From assembly GCA_020726505.1 (NCBI GenBank), contig JAHLEZ010000010.1, positions 1,550,001-1,614,000 on the forward strand: a stretch of DNA of 64,000 bases, given 5' to 3'. A program made the translations under genes and the position numbers. Of this stretch, positions 47,719 through 58,191 are shown piece by piece. Under the pieces are notes generated by a model that searched no databases, was not told the DNA's origin, and worked only from the letters and a program-made list of their open reading frames with translations. The DNA comes from Leptodontidium sp. MPI-SDFR-AT-0119. Its lineage: Eukaryota; Ascomycota; Leotiomycetes; Helotiales; Leptodontidiaceae. Every line of letters starts with the position of its first letter. Within the stretch, counting starts at the first letter, position 1.

Positions 47719-49127
47719 CTGCCAGGCATAGATTTGCGGCTGGTTTTGCCAACATGTTGAGCTATAGGGTTGCTTGCTTTCTGCGTCGCTCTGTCGAGGT
47801 CCTTCTCGATGCTCGGCCAGTTGCGACTAGAAACAATCCACTTGGTCCGAGGAGATATAGACGAAGTTTGTATGATGAGGTCCAACAATTTTGGCAAATC
47901 CATTTCGCATTCGTCGAGCGCGTCGACGATTAAGCACGTATTATTCAGTTTCGGGTCTTGTAGAATGTTGGCAAAGATTTCGGATAGAGCAACCCAGGTA
48001 TTTGAATCCTCAAAGAGCGCTTTGCCGGCCTGATCATACTTCTTCCGTACATGTGAGATAAGAGACGGCTGTTCATTGACAAGCAGATAGATCAGACCTC
48101 GTAGCACGGCCGTGGCGTTGTTAATTCGAGATTCAGTCGCTTGACAGAAGAAGTATGATAGAAGAGTTGACTTCGGTATAGACTTCTTCAGCTCGTTGAT
48201 AATGCCGCAGAGCAACATTGTCTTGCCCTTGCCGGGATCTCCTCTGATCCATAGCAGCCAAGTCTGCGGGTTGTTCCGCCATTGTTGGAAATCGGAGGTC
48301 TTTAGGACCCAGTTATATGAGCCCTCTAGCAAGCCACCCTTGGTGTCCTCAATGCGCGTCTTGTCATCGCGGGGATCGCTGAGGCGTAGGTCTTGGAGGC
48401 ACTTGTTAAACTTGTCGATTTCCTCTTCGAGCCGTTTGAATGCATTCGCCATCCCTTCGCCATAACGGAGGGGCATTTGGACGTCAAAAATGCCGAGTAA
48501 CGAGTAAGCTCTGTCTTCTTCGACTGTTGTCTGGCGGGGTTGAATCCATGAAAATCGCTCTTTATCGTTAAACTGTGACAAATAGGCTCCTTGAAGTGCC
48601 GACTTAGGAATGCCTGTGATCTCGTGAATTTGCTGCTCTAGAGAACTCTTACTACCAATCCGCTTGGATTCCCGGCAGAAGAATTCTACTGATGTTGGAG
48701 CAAGAAGCTCTTGAAGGGTCCAGCCTCGAGTGAACCATCTGGATTTCCGAAATGCCGATTCCCAGGCTAGTTCGTCAGTGTTGACGGCAGTTCTGGACAC
48801 ATCTGACAGATAGACATAGCATTTAGTCGACATGCGGTACCAGCGAAACATAGAGTTGATAGCTTCTGTAAGCTCAGCGCTGTTTGATTTATCGATGCAG
48901 CAGGTGTCCACCCAAAAGTATTGCAAGCTATCACGCTTAGCCTGTTCTGCGCAGAACCGTATCTTCTCGTAACCAGCCTTCTTCGTGCCGGTTCCATTCT
49001 GCAGATCTTCAAAGGTGACCTCCTCCCCTTCCCATGTGTGCGAAAGTATAGCATACTCGGGTATGGCGCTCTTAAAGAACTCGGCCAAGCTGAAATCGCC
49101 ATCGCCGTTATAGTGTAACAGACGCAT
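47703..49127 (-). CDS. HET-NACHT protein, truncated after the NACHT domain
   Basis: A single exon of 474 codons. Residues about 1-220 are a HET domain with AILSHTW, YFWVDTCCIDKSN, SRWFTRGWTLQELLAP and AYSLLGIFDV. Residues about 285-440 are a NACHT domain with Walker A GDPGKGKT and Walker B CLIVDALDE. The normal continuation (WD40, ankyrin or TPR repeats) is missing. After SSRNWPSIEKDL the last 30 codons look foreign and end against the bZIP fragment, so a rearrangement removed the sensor half. HET proteins trigger heterokaryon-incompatibility cell death; without repeats this one would lack its recognition module. It may be transcribed, but I consider it a broken gene with an intact frame. Its 5' flank is homologous to that of the HET pseudogene at 59.5-62.7 kb. 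Confidence 0.78.
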   Translation of the reverse strand: MRLLHYNGDGDFSLAEFFKSAIPEYAILSHTWEGEEVTFEDLQNGTGTKKAGYEKIRFCAEQAKRDSLQYFWVDTCCIDKSNSAELTEAINSMFRWYRMSTKCYVYLSDVSRTAVNTDELAWESAFRKSRWFTRGWTLQELLAPTSVEFFCRESKRIGSKSSLEQQIHEITGIPKSALQGAYLSQFNDKERFSWIQPRQTTVEEDRAYSLLGIFDVQMPLRYGEGMANAFKRLEEEIDKFNKCLQDLRLSDPRDDKTRIEDTKGGLLEGSYNWVLKTSDFQQWRNNPQTWLLWIRGDPGKGKTMLLCGIINELKKSIPKSTLLSYFFCQATESRINNATAVLRGLIYLLVNEQPSLISHVRKKYDQAGKALFEDSNTWVALSEIFANILQDPKLNNTCLIVDALDECEMDLPKLLDLIIQTSSISPRTKWIVSSRNWPSIEKDLDRATQKASNPIAQHVGKTSRKSMPGRCLPS

Positions 49128-49784
49128 TATTCGACTAGGTTCGAGGATCGCAGGAGGAAGGGTTCTCGGTAGCTGTTGAGCCGTCGAGATAGCATAGATG
49201 TGGAGTGAGGTGAAGGTTGGAGAAGGCGTCGCGTTGGGGCTGGCGCACCCAGCTCAGCGGCAGCCTCGCGGCAATGACATCGTCGAGCACCACACAGCGC
49301 CGGAAGACAGGCTTGCCGCAAAATCTCGGGAAATCATAGGGGATAGGATGTAGGATATTCGAAGCCACTCTCAACTGAGCATGGCGTGTCATGTCGCTGA
49401 GGGGGGAGCTGAAGGAATTGCACAGTGGATGACAGAAAACAATAAGATCAGTATCTGGTGTCTACGTTAAGCTTTAACTTTTGCCATATTCGAATTATGT
49501 AGCCTTACCTTTAAGGCTGTCATTTATTTTCAATTGCGGTCCGTCATGGAAATGCGGGGAGAGCGCGGGGGTCGTTGTACTTTCGTACCCTAAGCAAACC
49601 TCGTTAGTCGCTTCCATTCGAGGTACTGCCCCCCGCGGCGACGTTGAATGAATTTGCGGTCTACAGCAGCTATAACGACGATGATAGTATCTAACTTGGT
49701 AAGAAGGGTTTAAAGATCAGATAAGACCTTTTTATAACTATCAGAAGTAATTAAAGTTTAATAGCGGAGCTACAATAAAATAAC
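49128..49784 (-). promoter_or_regulatory. HET-gene 5' flank shared with the 62.7-63.3 kb region
   Basis: From the ATG at 49127 outward, the sequence resembles the region upstream of the ATG at 62677: a TTCGACTAGGTTCGAGGATC segment next to the start, a GAGCATGG-type segment near 49,380, then a CGAGGTACT-containing part near 49,620. The two HET genes therefore duplicated together with their promoters. Confidence 0.6.
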
Positions 49785-50290
49785 TAACGTCCCTCCCTAC
49801 GTGCCGAGAAACCCTGCGTGCCGAGAAAAGACATAGGTACTTCGACTTTGAGCATCTTAAACTCCACACCAACTTATGGATTTATAAATATAAAAGATCA
49901 AAAACATTATATAGCTATTTGTTAACAATTTGACCCCTTCCGAAGAAAATTTTGATTTCGCATCGTCGCCCTTTTGCCTGATTTATAAGAAGCTTTTATT
50001 TAAGCTGCAAAACGAGCCTTCTGCCACAACTATACTAGCGAGTCCTTATTATCCCTTGCATATCTTAAAAGTTCTTATCCGAGCCTCAGATTCATATTTT
50101 TTGGCCCGAGACCCTTTTAAGCTTTGTGGATGCCGTGGCGCGCAAATAATTGCAGGGTCGCCACGCGGTTCGGTACTTCTGATCAATAGAACTAACGATT
50201 CTCGGCTCAAACCCCGCACCTCCCCCAGAGCTTTGGTAATTTCGCCGATTCGCCGCAGTTTCGCCACAGCTTACTTAATAAATGTCAGCC
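49785..50290 (+). repeat. Dispersed repeat of the HET cluster, copy A
   Basis: Begins with a segment that contains GTGCCGAGAAA twice, and continues with GGTACTTCGACTTTGAGCA and a TTTGACCCCTTC segment. Related copies lie at 58,690-58,990 (same strand) and 63,247-63,619 and 63,620-63,847 (opposite strand). AT-rich with stops in all frames, as expected after RIP. Confidence 0.6.
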
Positions 50291-50645
50291 TAAGACCTAA
50301 GGCTAGAAGTTTGAGAATGGATGGATGATCGAGGGGTTTCTGGGTCCAGATTTCTTTTTCTATCATTTAATTCCTAGATTTCTTTAGCTTCCCTCTCAGC
50401 AACAAGAATACATTATTTCCAATCGAGATTGACTTCGCCAGTGAGTCTGAGCGACTGAGCCGGTCTTGCGCGCTTCCAGTGTACGACGATGCTATTGCCA
50501 CGAGGCTGCCGCCAAGCTGAGTGCGCCAGCCGCAACCTGAGCTGAAGTCTTTCACCTTTGCATCTATGTCAACTGGACGGCTCAACTACTGCCGAGAACT
50601 CTCCCTCCTGCGATCCTCGACTCGTCGACTCGAAGCCAGTTGAAA

Positions 50646-53600
50646 ATGCGTTTGCTGTGCGACAAAGATGGCGACTTCAGCCTGACCGAGTTCGCTGAGA
50701 ATGACATACCGAAATTTGCAATACTTTCACACAGATGGGGAGTGGAGGAGGTCACACATAACGATCTGTTAGACGGCACGGGCAAGAGCAAGGCTGGCTA
50801 TGGAAAGATACAGTTCTGCGGAGAGCAGGCGAGGCGTGACGGTTTGCAATACTTCTGGGTGGACACCTGCTGTATCGATAAATCTAATGCCGTGGAGTAT
50901 CAACACGCGATCAACTCGATGTTTCGCTGGTACCGGGATGCGACTAGGTGCTACGTTTACCTGCCAGATGTTTCGCGACCTCGCTCTGTTCTGACCGACA
51001 ATACCAACGAATCTTGGGAATCGTCATTTCGAAAAAGCGAATGGTTCAGACGAGGCTGGACTCTACAAGAGCTTATCGCGCCGGCATCAGTCGACTTCTT
51101 CTGCAAAGATCGGGAGTTATTAGGCAATAAGGTCTCCTTAGAACGGCATATCTGCGAAGTAACAGGCATTCCAGCCAGAGCCCTTCGAGGAAGCCGTTTG
51201 TCTGACTTCACGGTTGCTGAGCGATTTTCGTGGACGGAATGCCGTGAGACAACCTATAAAGAAGACAAGGCATATTCACTGCTAGGAATTTTTGACGTTT
51301 ACATGCCACTCATCTACGGCGAGGGGAAGGACAGGGCGTTGGCGCGACTTCGAGAGGAGATTGATAAGGTCTCGAGAGGTACATCTTGCTCTTTTGTCAT
51401 CAAATGAAGGAAGCTGCTAACTCTATCAGGATCTAACCGCGAGGACTTCTCAGTCACCTTCAGCCTCTCCGATGCTTTCGACGTCGAACACTTCGTGGCC
51501 CGGGAAGATGAGCTCTCGAGAATACACAAGGCACTCAGAGGCGATGGCTCCCGTCGAGCAGTTGTTCTGCAAGGGCTAGGGGGAATCGGGAAGACACAGC
51601 TTAGTATTGCATATGCAAAGCGACACAGGGACGATTACTCGGCAATATTTTGGCTGAACATCAAAGACGAGGATTCTGTGAAGCAGAGCTTTGCTACGCT
51701 AGCTAAGCAGATATCAAGAGAACACCCGTCGGCCATCCCGGTTAGCAATCAAGAAACGAACCAAAACCTGGACGAAGTGGTTGAGTCTGTCAAGGCGTGG
51801 CTGAGTCTGCCTAACAACACACGATGGCTGATGATTTACGACAACTACGATACCCCTAAAGTATCTGGCGGAACGGATCCTGCGGCTGTGGATATCAGAA
51901 AGTTCCTTCCCGAGTCATATCAAGGGTCAGTTATTATTACAACGCGGTCCTCGGAAGTCAGAATAGGTCATTCTATCCAGATTCGAAAGCTGAGAAATGT
52001 GGATGACGGTCTGGAGATTCTGTCAACCGTATCAGGACGAGAAGGGCTAGCAATAAGTGAGGATGTTCTAGATCTGATATTACGTCTCTAATGAACGCTA
52101 GATCCCGATGCTGTGGAGCTTGCTAAGGAATTAGATGGATTTCCACTTGCACTTGCTACTGCTGGAGCATACCTTAATCAAACAGCAAGAAGTTTCTCAG
52201 ACTATCTTCGTTTGTATAAGGAGTCATGGGCGAGGCTTATGGAGACAAGTCCTGAGCTGAGCTCGTATGAGGATCGAACACTGTATTCGACATGGCGGAT
52301 TTCTTTTGACAATGTCAGACAGCGAAACCCCCTCTCCGCAAACCTTCTTCGCCTATGGGCATATTTTGACAACCAGGATCTTTGGCTCGAGCTTTTGCAA
52401 CATGACGAATGCGACAGTCCTGAATGGCTACGAGAGCTCACCAAAGATGAATTGAGCTTCGACGGTGCGGTACGAGCCTTGAGCAACTATGGGCTAGTAG
52501 AGGTAGCCACCTCTTCACAGGAATCGACCGAATCTAAAGGGTACAACATTCATGGATGTGTCCACTCCTGGACTATTCATGCTCTGAACCAAGAATGGGA
52601 TTACGATTTAGCTAGCTTAGCTGTGAAATTTGTGGGAGCACATGTCCCAGAAGAGACGGATGATCAGCCGTGGACAATAAAACGTCGACTTCTCCCTCAT
52701 GCAGCGAGATGCTCATATATGTTTGCAAATAGCCTGGTAGTAGACGATGAGCTAGCAGATTATTGCCATAACGTAGGATACCTCTACGCCGACCAGGGCA
52801 AGCTCGTCGAGGCCGAGCGGATGTACCAGCGGGCGCTGCAAGGCAGGGAGAAGGCATGGGGTCTGGACCACACGTCGACGCTCGACACGGTCAATAACCT
52901 GGGGAACCTCTACAAAAACCAAGGCAAGCTGGACGAGGCCGAGCGGACGTACCAGCGGGCGCTGCAAGGCTACGAGAAGGCATGGGGTCTAGACCACACG
53001 TCGACGCTCGGCACGATCAACAACCTGGGGACCCTCTACAAAAACCAAGGTAAGCTGGACGAGGCCGAGCGGATGTACCAGCGGGCGCTACAAGGCTACG
53101 AGAAGGCATGGGGTCCGGAGCACACGTCAACGCTTGACACAGTCAATAACCTGGGGACCCTTTACAAAAACCAAGGCAAGCTGGACGAGGCCGAGCGGAT
53201 GTACCAGCGGGCGCTGCAAGGCAGGGAGAAGGCATGGGGTCCGGAGCACACGTCGACGCTCGGCACGGTCAACAACCTGGGGACCCTCTACGCCGACCAA
53301 GGCAAGCTGGACGAGGCCGAGCGGATGTACCAGCGGGCGCTGCAAGGCTACGAGAAGGCATGGGGTCTAGACCACACGTCGACGCTCGACACGGTCAACA
53401 ACCTGGGGACCCTCTACGCCGACCAAGGCAAGCTGGACGAGGCCGAGCGGACGTACCAGCGGGCGCTGCAAGGCAGGGAGAAGGCATGGGGTCCGGAGCA
53501 CACGTCGACGCTCGACACAGTCAACAACCTGGCAGCCCTCTACGCCGACCAAGGCAAGCTGGACGAGGCCGAGCGGATGTACCAGCGGGCGCTGCAAGGC

Positions 53601-54332
53601 AGGGAGAAGGCATGGGGTCTGGACCACACGTCGACGCTCGACACAGTCAACAACCTGGGGAACCTCTACGCTAGTCAGGGCAAGCTAGACGAGGCCGAGC
53701 GGATGTACCAGCGGGCGCTGCAAGGTAAGAAGAAGGCATGGGGTCTAGACCACACGTCGACGCTCTCTACGGTTAATAACCTGGGGACCCTTTACGTCTA
53801 CCAAGGCAAGCTGGACGAGGCCGAGCGGATGTACCAGCGGGCGCTACAAGGCTATGAGAAGGCATGGGGTCTAGACCACACGTCGATGCTCTCCACGGTC
53901 AACAACCTGGGGAACCTCTACGTCGACCAGGGCAAGCTCGACTTGGCCGAGCAGATGTACCAGCGGGCGCTGCAAGGCTACGAGAAGGCGATCGGCCCAG
54001 ATAATATCATCACTTATATCCCAGCGCTAAACATAATTTGGGGTTTCGGCTATCTCTTTGAACTTCAAGCCGATATAACGAAGGCCAGAATTATGTTTGC
54101 CAAAGCGTTATGTGGGTACGAGCAAGTTTTCGGACCCGAACATGCTAAATCCAAGACTTTGCGAGACAAACTACATGTTTTAGATGCCATGGTTGAGAAT
54201 AAGGCCCCAGTAGAAATAGAAGAGCATGCAGAGAATGTGCCAACAGGATCGGCGCCTGGTATTAACAAGTCTCCCTCAACATCAAAGCGGCACAAGCTGT
54301 TTCGAAAGCTTGGCCTGAGGTCCCGTACTTGA
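50646..54332 (+). CDS. HET-NB-ARC-TPR protein (intact NLR-like incompatibility protein)
   Basis: Three exons (50646-51378, 51430-52056, 52102-54332) join in frame to about 1196 residues. A HET domain (about 1-235) has AILSHRW, YFWVDTCCIDKSN, RRGWTLQELIAP and SLLGIFDVYMPL. An NB-ARC domain (about 265-470) has the P-loop GLGGIGKTQL, kinase-2 WLMIYDNYD, SVIITTRS and GFPLAL. A winged-helix-like region follows. From about residue 700 come ten nearly identical 42-residue TPR units and a diverged eleventh. A basic tail ends the protein. The combination is that of fungal NLR-like receptors: TPRs bind the cue, NB-ARC oligomerises, HET signals cell death. No broken frame or missing key residue is seen, so it is probably functional. 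It is the intact counterpart of the inverted pseudogene at 59.5-62.7 kb. Confidence 0.9.
52750..54000 (+). repeat. Tandem 126-bp coding repeats (TPR units)
   Basis: Ten 126-bp units encode the NNLG-LY-DQGKLDEAERMYQ pattern with near-identical DNA. Variation concentrates at a few positions (KN/AD/AS/VY after LY; GREK/GYEK; GLDH/GPEH), the profile of repeats under concerted evolution and selection. Confidence 0.93.
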
Positions 54333-55375
54333 CCAGTGGTACAACAGCGACCGCCTTGTGTATAATAAGTCCTTTCTGCATATTTACATATTATGAATGA
54401 TTTCCTAAGTTAATGATCTTGCGAACGAGTAACTTAGACAGCATATCTCGTTTGGATAATTCGCGCCCCCAAAGCTTCCTTGTTCCTATCGTAACACCAT
54501 TCTCTGCAGGTTCGATTGTTTATCTTCCCCTTCGTTCCGTTCTCTACTCTCGCTAGATCGTGGTGTTCTGTTCATGTGTGTGTGTGTCCCCGTACATGCA
54601 CGCTGTGCACCGCCATTTCAAAGAGATGCAGCCAGGAATTGGACTCGCAGAGCCAGTTGTTTCTGGCATTGGGGCAGTCGTCTTCTCAAATCCATGCCCG
54701 TCAACGGGCGCTGCACAGATCTGCGAAATACGTGTCGACGTCGCTGCTCGTAGGGGAACTTAGACCGTAGAGAGTGTTCAGGTTGGTAGGGAGGTAGGGA
54801 CGACAACAACGTTCGCGACGTTGCGAGCCTCTGTTGTCAGCATGTGGGTCAGCGTGCTTGATGAAGCTAGGACTGTAGAGGTTAGGGTTCTGTAAACAAA
54901 GTACATTGGGATTTTACTAGGAAGAGCTGTGTGAACAGGCATTGCGTTAGATGATACTGCTAACCTGGTATTGCTGCTAACATTGAAGGCCCTCACGTCA
55001 AGAGCCACAAGCCTGCCTCTTGATTATAAGCGGAATTACAGCGAAATCACCAAGGCTTTGCGCAGGAGGTGCGGGGTCAGTTCCTTCTAGCCGGGAATCG
55101 TTAGTCCTGTCGATCAGAAGTACCAAACCGCGTCGCGGACTTTGTTTGCGCGCCACAGCAGCCACAAAGCTTATGAAGGTCTTGGACTAAAAAATATGGA
55201 TCTGAAGCTCAGATAAAAACTTTTAAGATTTGTAAGGGATAATTAACTTAGATTTGCATATGTCCAAAGTCGCAATGAAGCCTCTTAATCGACGTTTATT
55301 ATAGGGCATATAACTTAACTTAGAGTTTGTAGCACTGAAGATCTAGACGCGACGTGTTGTCCTTAGCTTCAAATA
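54333..55375. other. 3' flank of the HET-NB-ARC-TPR gene
   Basis: Contains the segment 54,520-54,790 that recurs inverted at about 59,060-59,350 (GTGTGTGTCCCCGTACATGC and a following CAAATCCATGCCCGTC-like part). The duplication with the paralog therefore extends beyond the stop codons. No gene seen. Confidence 0.55.
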
Positions 55376-55677
55376 CAGTCGCTTACAAAATTGGCTTCCC
55401 CACGAATGTGACGGAGGCACTCAAGACAGACAGATTCAAGACAATACACTTCGTACTTAGAACAATAGATACAGAAGAAGGACAGCTGTAGCTGACAAGA
55501 GCTGACCCCTATATCCTCAAAGCTGAAACACTAGCCTCTGAACACGTGACGTCAGCACCTGAAGCACTAGAACCGTCACAACGAACACATAAGGGAAAAG
55601 ATGCTCTCGCTTAGCTGGCCAATGATATGGCAATGTTAGTAACTTAAGCACTTCGTGGACCATTTTGTAAGCGACTG
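55376..55677. mobile_element. Tc1/mariner-type MITE with TA target duplication
   Basis: 302 bp with terminal inverted repeats CAGTCGCTTACAAAAT at both ends (16 bp perfect), flanked on each side by TA. No transposase frame inside. The TA duplication and the CAGT-type ends are those of Tc1/mariner (pogo-like) elements. Confidence 0.85.
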
Positions 55678-55833
55678 TATCTCAGCTAAAATTTCGCTAT
55701 ATCTATTCCAGAATTCTGGTTCAGGGCATGAGCTGGCTCGACCCATCTCAACCCATCTCAACCCCCATCTCGTGTCTCATGCCCCCCTCACTTCTCTCTG
55801 CAAACTCCTCCTCTACCTTTAGCTGCTCTGCAG

Positions 55834-56811
55834 CAGGGCATCCAATAAGTCAGCTAGCTTATAAGCCAGCCAATAAGCTGAGCTTTTGACGTAAGCCAGT
55901 CAGCTGTAAAATCTTTGTAAGCCAATCAGCTTGCTTAAAAGTTAGCTTATAAGCGCTTATAAGCTAGTACCTTTAATTTTGACTGTAATAGGGTCAATAA
56001 TAGGGTTAGATAAGTGTGTATTTTGGTGCTCCCGGGAGCCCAAATTAAGGCGGTGAAGCACGGCAGAATCCTACAATTTCCCCATAATTAACTTATGGCT
56101 ATTTCCACAACTAATTCTAGCTTTGACTTCTCAATATCTTCACCAAACATGTCTCGATTTACTTCTCCTATTGATATTAACGAGAATGCGTTACAAACTT
56201 CATCTATACCATCTGCGAGTACTACTGCACCTGTGCGAAATACGTTTCAACGTATGATAGAATCTTCGGCTTATTCGGTGCAAATCAAGCCAAAAGACTC
56301 TTGTCAGATGCCACCATAATTAGCTCCTACCTTACCTTCTAGCTCAATTCGGAGTAGGTCTTTAGCTCGCAAAGATCAGTTGACTCAGTATCTTAAAGAG
56401 GCACCAACAGATCAGCCTCTTATGGAGTATTAGTTGTCAAAAGAGGCCCAGTGGCCACAGTTATGTAAAATAGTGTTTGATTTCCTTTCTGTCCCTGCAA
56501 TGAGCTCTGAGTGTAAGCGTGTCTTTTCTTCTTGCGCTTTACAGACTACTCCATAGAGCTCTAATTTGAGTGGTAAAATGCTTTGGCACCAGGAATGCCT
56601 CAAAAACTGGCAGAAAAGAGGTGCTATTCAAATGGAGACTTGTTAGAACGCTACACTTCTTGACTTCAGTAAATAGAAAATCATAGTATTAGCTTTTAAG
56701 CGCTTATAAGCTGGTCCCCATAAGTCAATCAGTTGTCGTTTTGCTGTAAGCCAATCAGCTGAAGTTTTGGCTCAGCTGATTAGCTGACTGACTGACTTAT
56801 TGGATGCTCTG
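55834..56811 (+). mobile_element. hAT-type deletion derivative with 8-bp target duplication
   Basis: 978 bp bounded by inverted ends CAGRGCATCCAATAAGTCAG (left CAGGG, right CAGAG) and flanked by perfect 8-bp duplications CTCTGCAG at 55826-55833 and 56812-56819. Inside, a 75-codon frame (56095-56319) is followed, with stops, by a remnant of the hAT dimerisation region: IVFDFLSVPAMSSECKRVFSS near 56,470-56,530. The central catalytic part is missing. Subterminal repeats such as TTATAAGCGCTTATAAGC occur near both ends. Non-autonomous. Confidence 0.88.
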
Positions 56812-57741
56812 CTCTGCAGTTTCTTCCGTAATGTTTGTGAGCAACGTTCCGGGTACGTACCTCCCCTTCAATTTTGTGGGCTCCAGCATCCCGGACTGGC
56901 GGTAGCTATTTTCGCTTGGGAGTTCAAGACAATTGGAGGGACCCGCGGCAGCAGTTTTCCGAAGGTCCAGAGCGTGACTGAACGTGTCCATCAATAGCTG
57001 TCCGTCTTCCAACTGTCGATCACAAGCATCTCTGAACTCCGTCTCAAAGGCGATAGGCGCTTTGTTATGCGGCCCGTTTGAGGTTGTCAAGGCATGTAGC
57101 CGTGTAACTATATCAAGACTCGGCACGAGACTTCCAGTACTACTACTAGGAACATGGTCTTCCCATTGGAATAAGTCGGGGAGAAGTGCAATGAGCCAAG
57201 ACTTCTCGCATCGATCGAAGTTCTTCGAAAGTGTGATGTAATTATAGAACATAAACTGCTCGTTCGTCCCAGGGCCATCGAACTTATTCTGCAGCTGAGT
57301 ACTATACAATCGGCACAATAGAGCGATGTGATCAAAGACTAGCACTCGGCAGCTAAGTTGCAGGGCCCGGTTTTCCCGTATGGTAGAGAGTAGGTCTCCC
57401 TGGGGGAAGTACTTGCGAATGTTCTTTGCGACGGACTGGTCTGACTGAATGCTTCTAGCGCATCGCTGATGTATAGACTGGCAAAGTGCATCCTGAATTC
57501 CAAGGCATAAAAGAGCTTGAGTATGTTTGTTTTGGATTAGGTCTACGGCGCCCTGCTTGGATACCTCATAAAGTCTTGCCGCGCATTGAAGCAGAGTAAG
57601 AATCACCTCCTTGCAAATGTCGCCCGTTGACGTATCCTCTAAGATGTTGGTGTTACCGGCGTCGATGATCCGTTGGAGGTAAGATCCGGTCGACTCGTCT
57701 TGACCAGACTCAACGTTGTTGTCCTGGTCTGCGCTCGCCAT
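56797..57741 (-). CDS. Unrecognised helical protein, both ends altered by hAT insertions
   Basis: A minus-strand frame from the ATG at 57741 (MASADQDN) to a TAA at 56799-56797, about 314 residues; the frame is also open upstream through the MITE to 57882. It is predicted mainly helical with several Cys and no motif I recognise. The last codons and the stop lie inside the right end of the hAT element at 55834-56811. Reading across the pre-insertion sequence, one target duplication removed, the frame stays open for about 20 more codons. At the other end the MITE at 57754-58183 sits between a likely original ATG (about 58,194) and the fourth-codon region, so translation probably now starts at the internal Met. 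The gene may still work with changed termini, or be dead. Confidence 0.6.
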   Translation of the reverse strand: MASADQDNNVESGQDESTGSYLQRIIDAGNTNILEDTSTGDICKEVILTLLQCAARLYEVSKQGAVDLIQNKHTQALLCLGIQDALCQSIHQRCARSIQSDQSVAKNIRKYFPQGDLLSTIRENRALQLSCRVLVFDHIALLCRLYSTQLQNKFDGPGTNEQFMFYNYITLSKNFDRCEKSWLIALLPDLFQWEDHVPSSSTGSLVPSLDIVTRLHALTTSNGPHNKAPIAFETEFRDACDRQLEDGQLLMDTFSHALDLRKTAAAGPSNCLELPSENSYRQSGMLEPTKLKGRYVPGTLLTNITEETAEQSIQ

Positions 57742-57753
57742 TTCTGTCGTAGC

Positions 57754-58183
57754 CAGTGTTCGCAATAGTGTACGTTCTGTATTACTAGCTCCGTATTCAG
57801 GCGGTCTGATACATACGACGTACCGTATTCCTGAGACTATACGTATTAGTAGGGGTAGCAGTAATACTGTACTGTACGGCAATATACTGAAATACTAGTA
57901 GAATACTGCGCTATACTAAATCAAGTTTAATTCAGGGGCTTCTTGGCATGATTACCCCCTTTTTTACCCCTTTTCTACCCCTCATGCTACCCCTCATGCT
58001 ACCCCTCCATATCCGCGCTAGTATACTAGTATACTACGCAGTAGTATCTAGTATAGAGATATTAAGCTAATATCACTTCGTATTTTTTAGAACAGTCCCA
58101 TATCACTCCGTATTTTTCAGAACGGTCCCATATCACTATAGTGGGGCGTATCAATTATACTGCATACACTATTGCGAACACTG
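57754..58183. mobile_element. hAT-type MITE with 8-bp target duplication
   Basis: 430 bp with perfect terminal inverted repeats CAGTGTTCGCAATAGTGTA at both ends and perfect 8-bp duplications GTCGTAGC at 57746-57753 and 58184-58191. It contains direct repeats: CTACCCCTCATG twice near 57,975-58,000 and a 30-bp unit with ATATCAC and GTATTTTT twice near 58,070-58,130. No coding capacity. The CAGTG ends and 8-bp duplication indicate the hAT superfamily. Confidence 0.9.
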
Positions 58184-58191
58184 GTCGTAGC

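Noticed and set aside
53234..53674. 146-codon frame overlapping the TPR array
   Set aside because: Shadow of the 126-bp repeats in another frame; GC-rich repeats keep alternative frames open.
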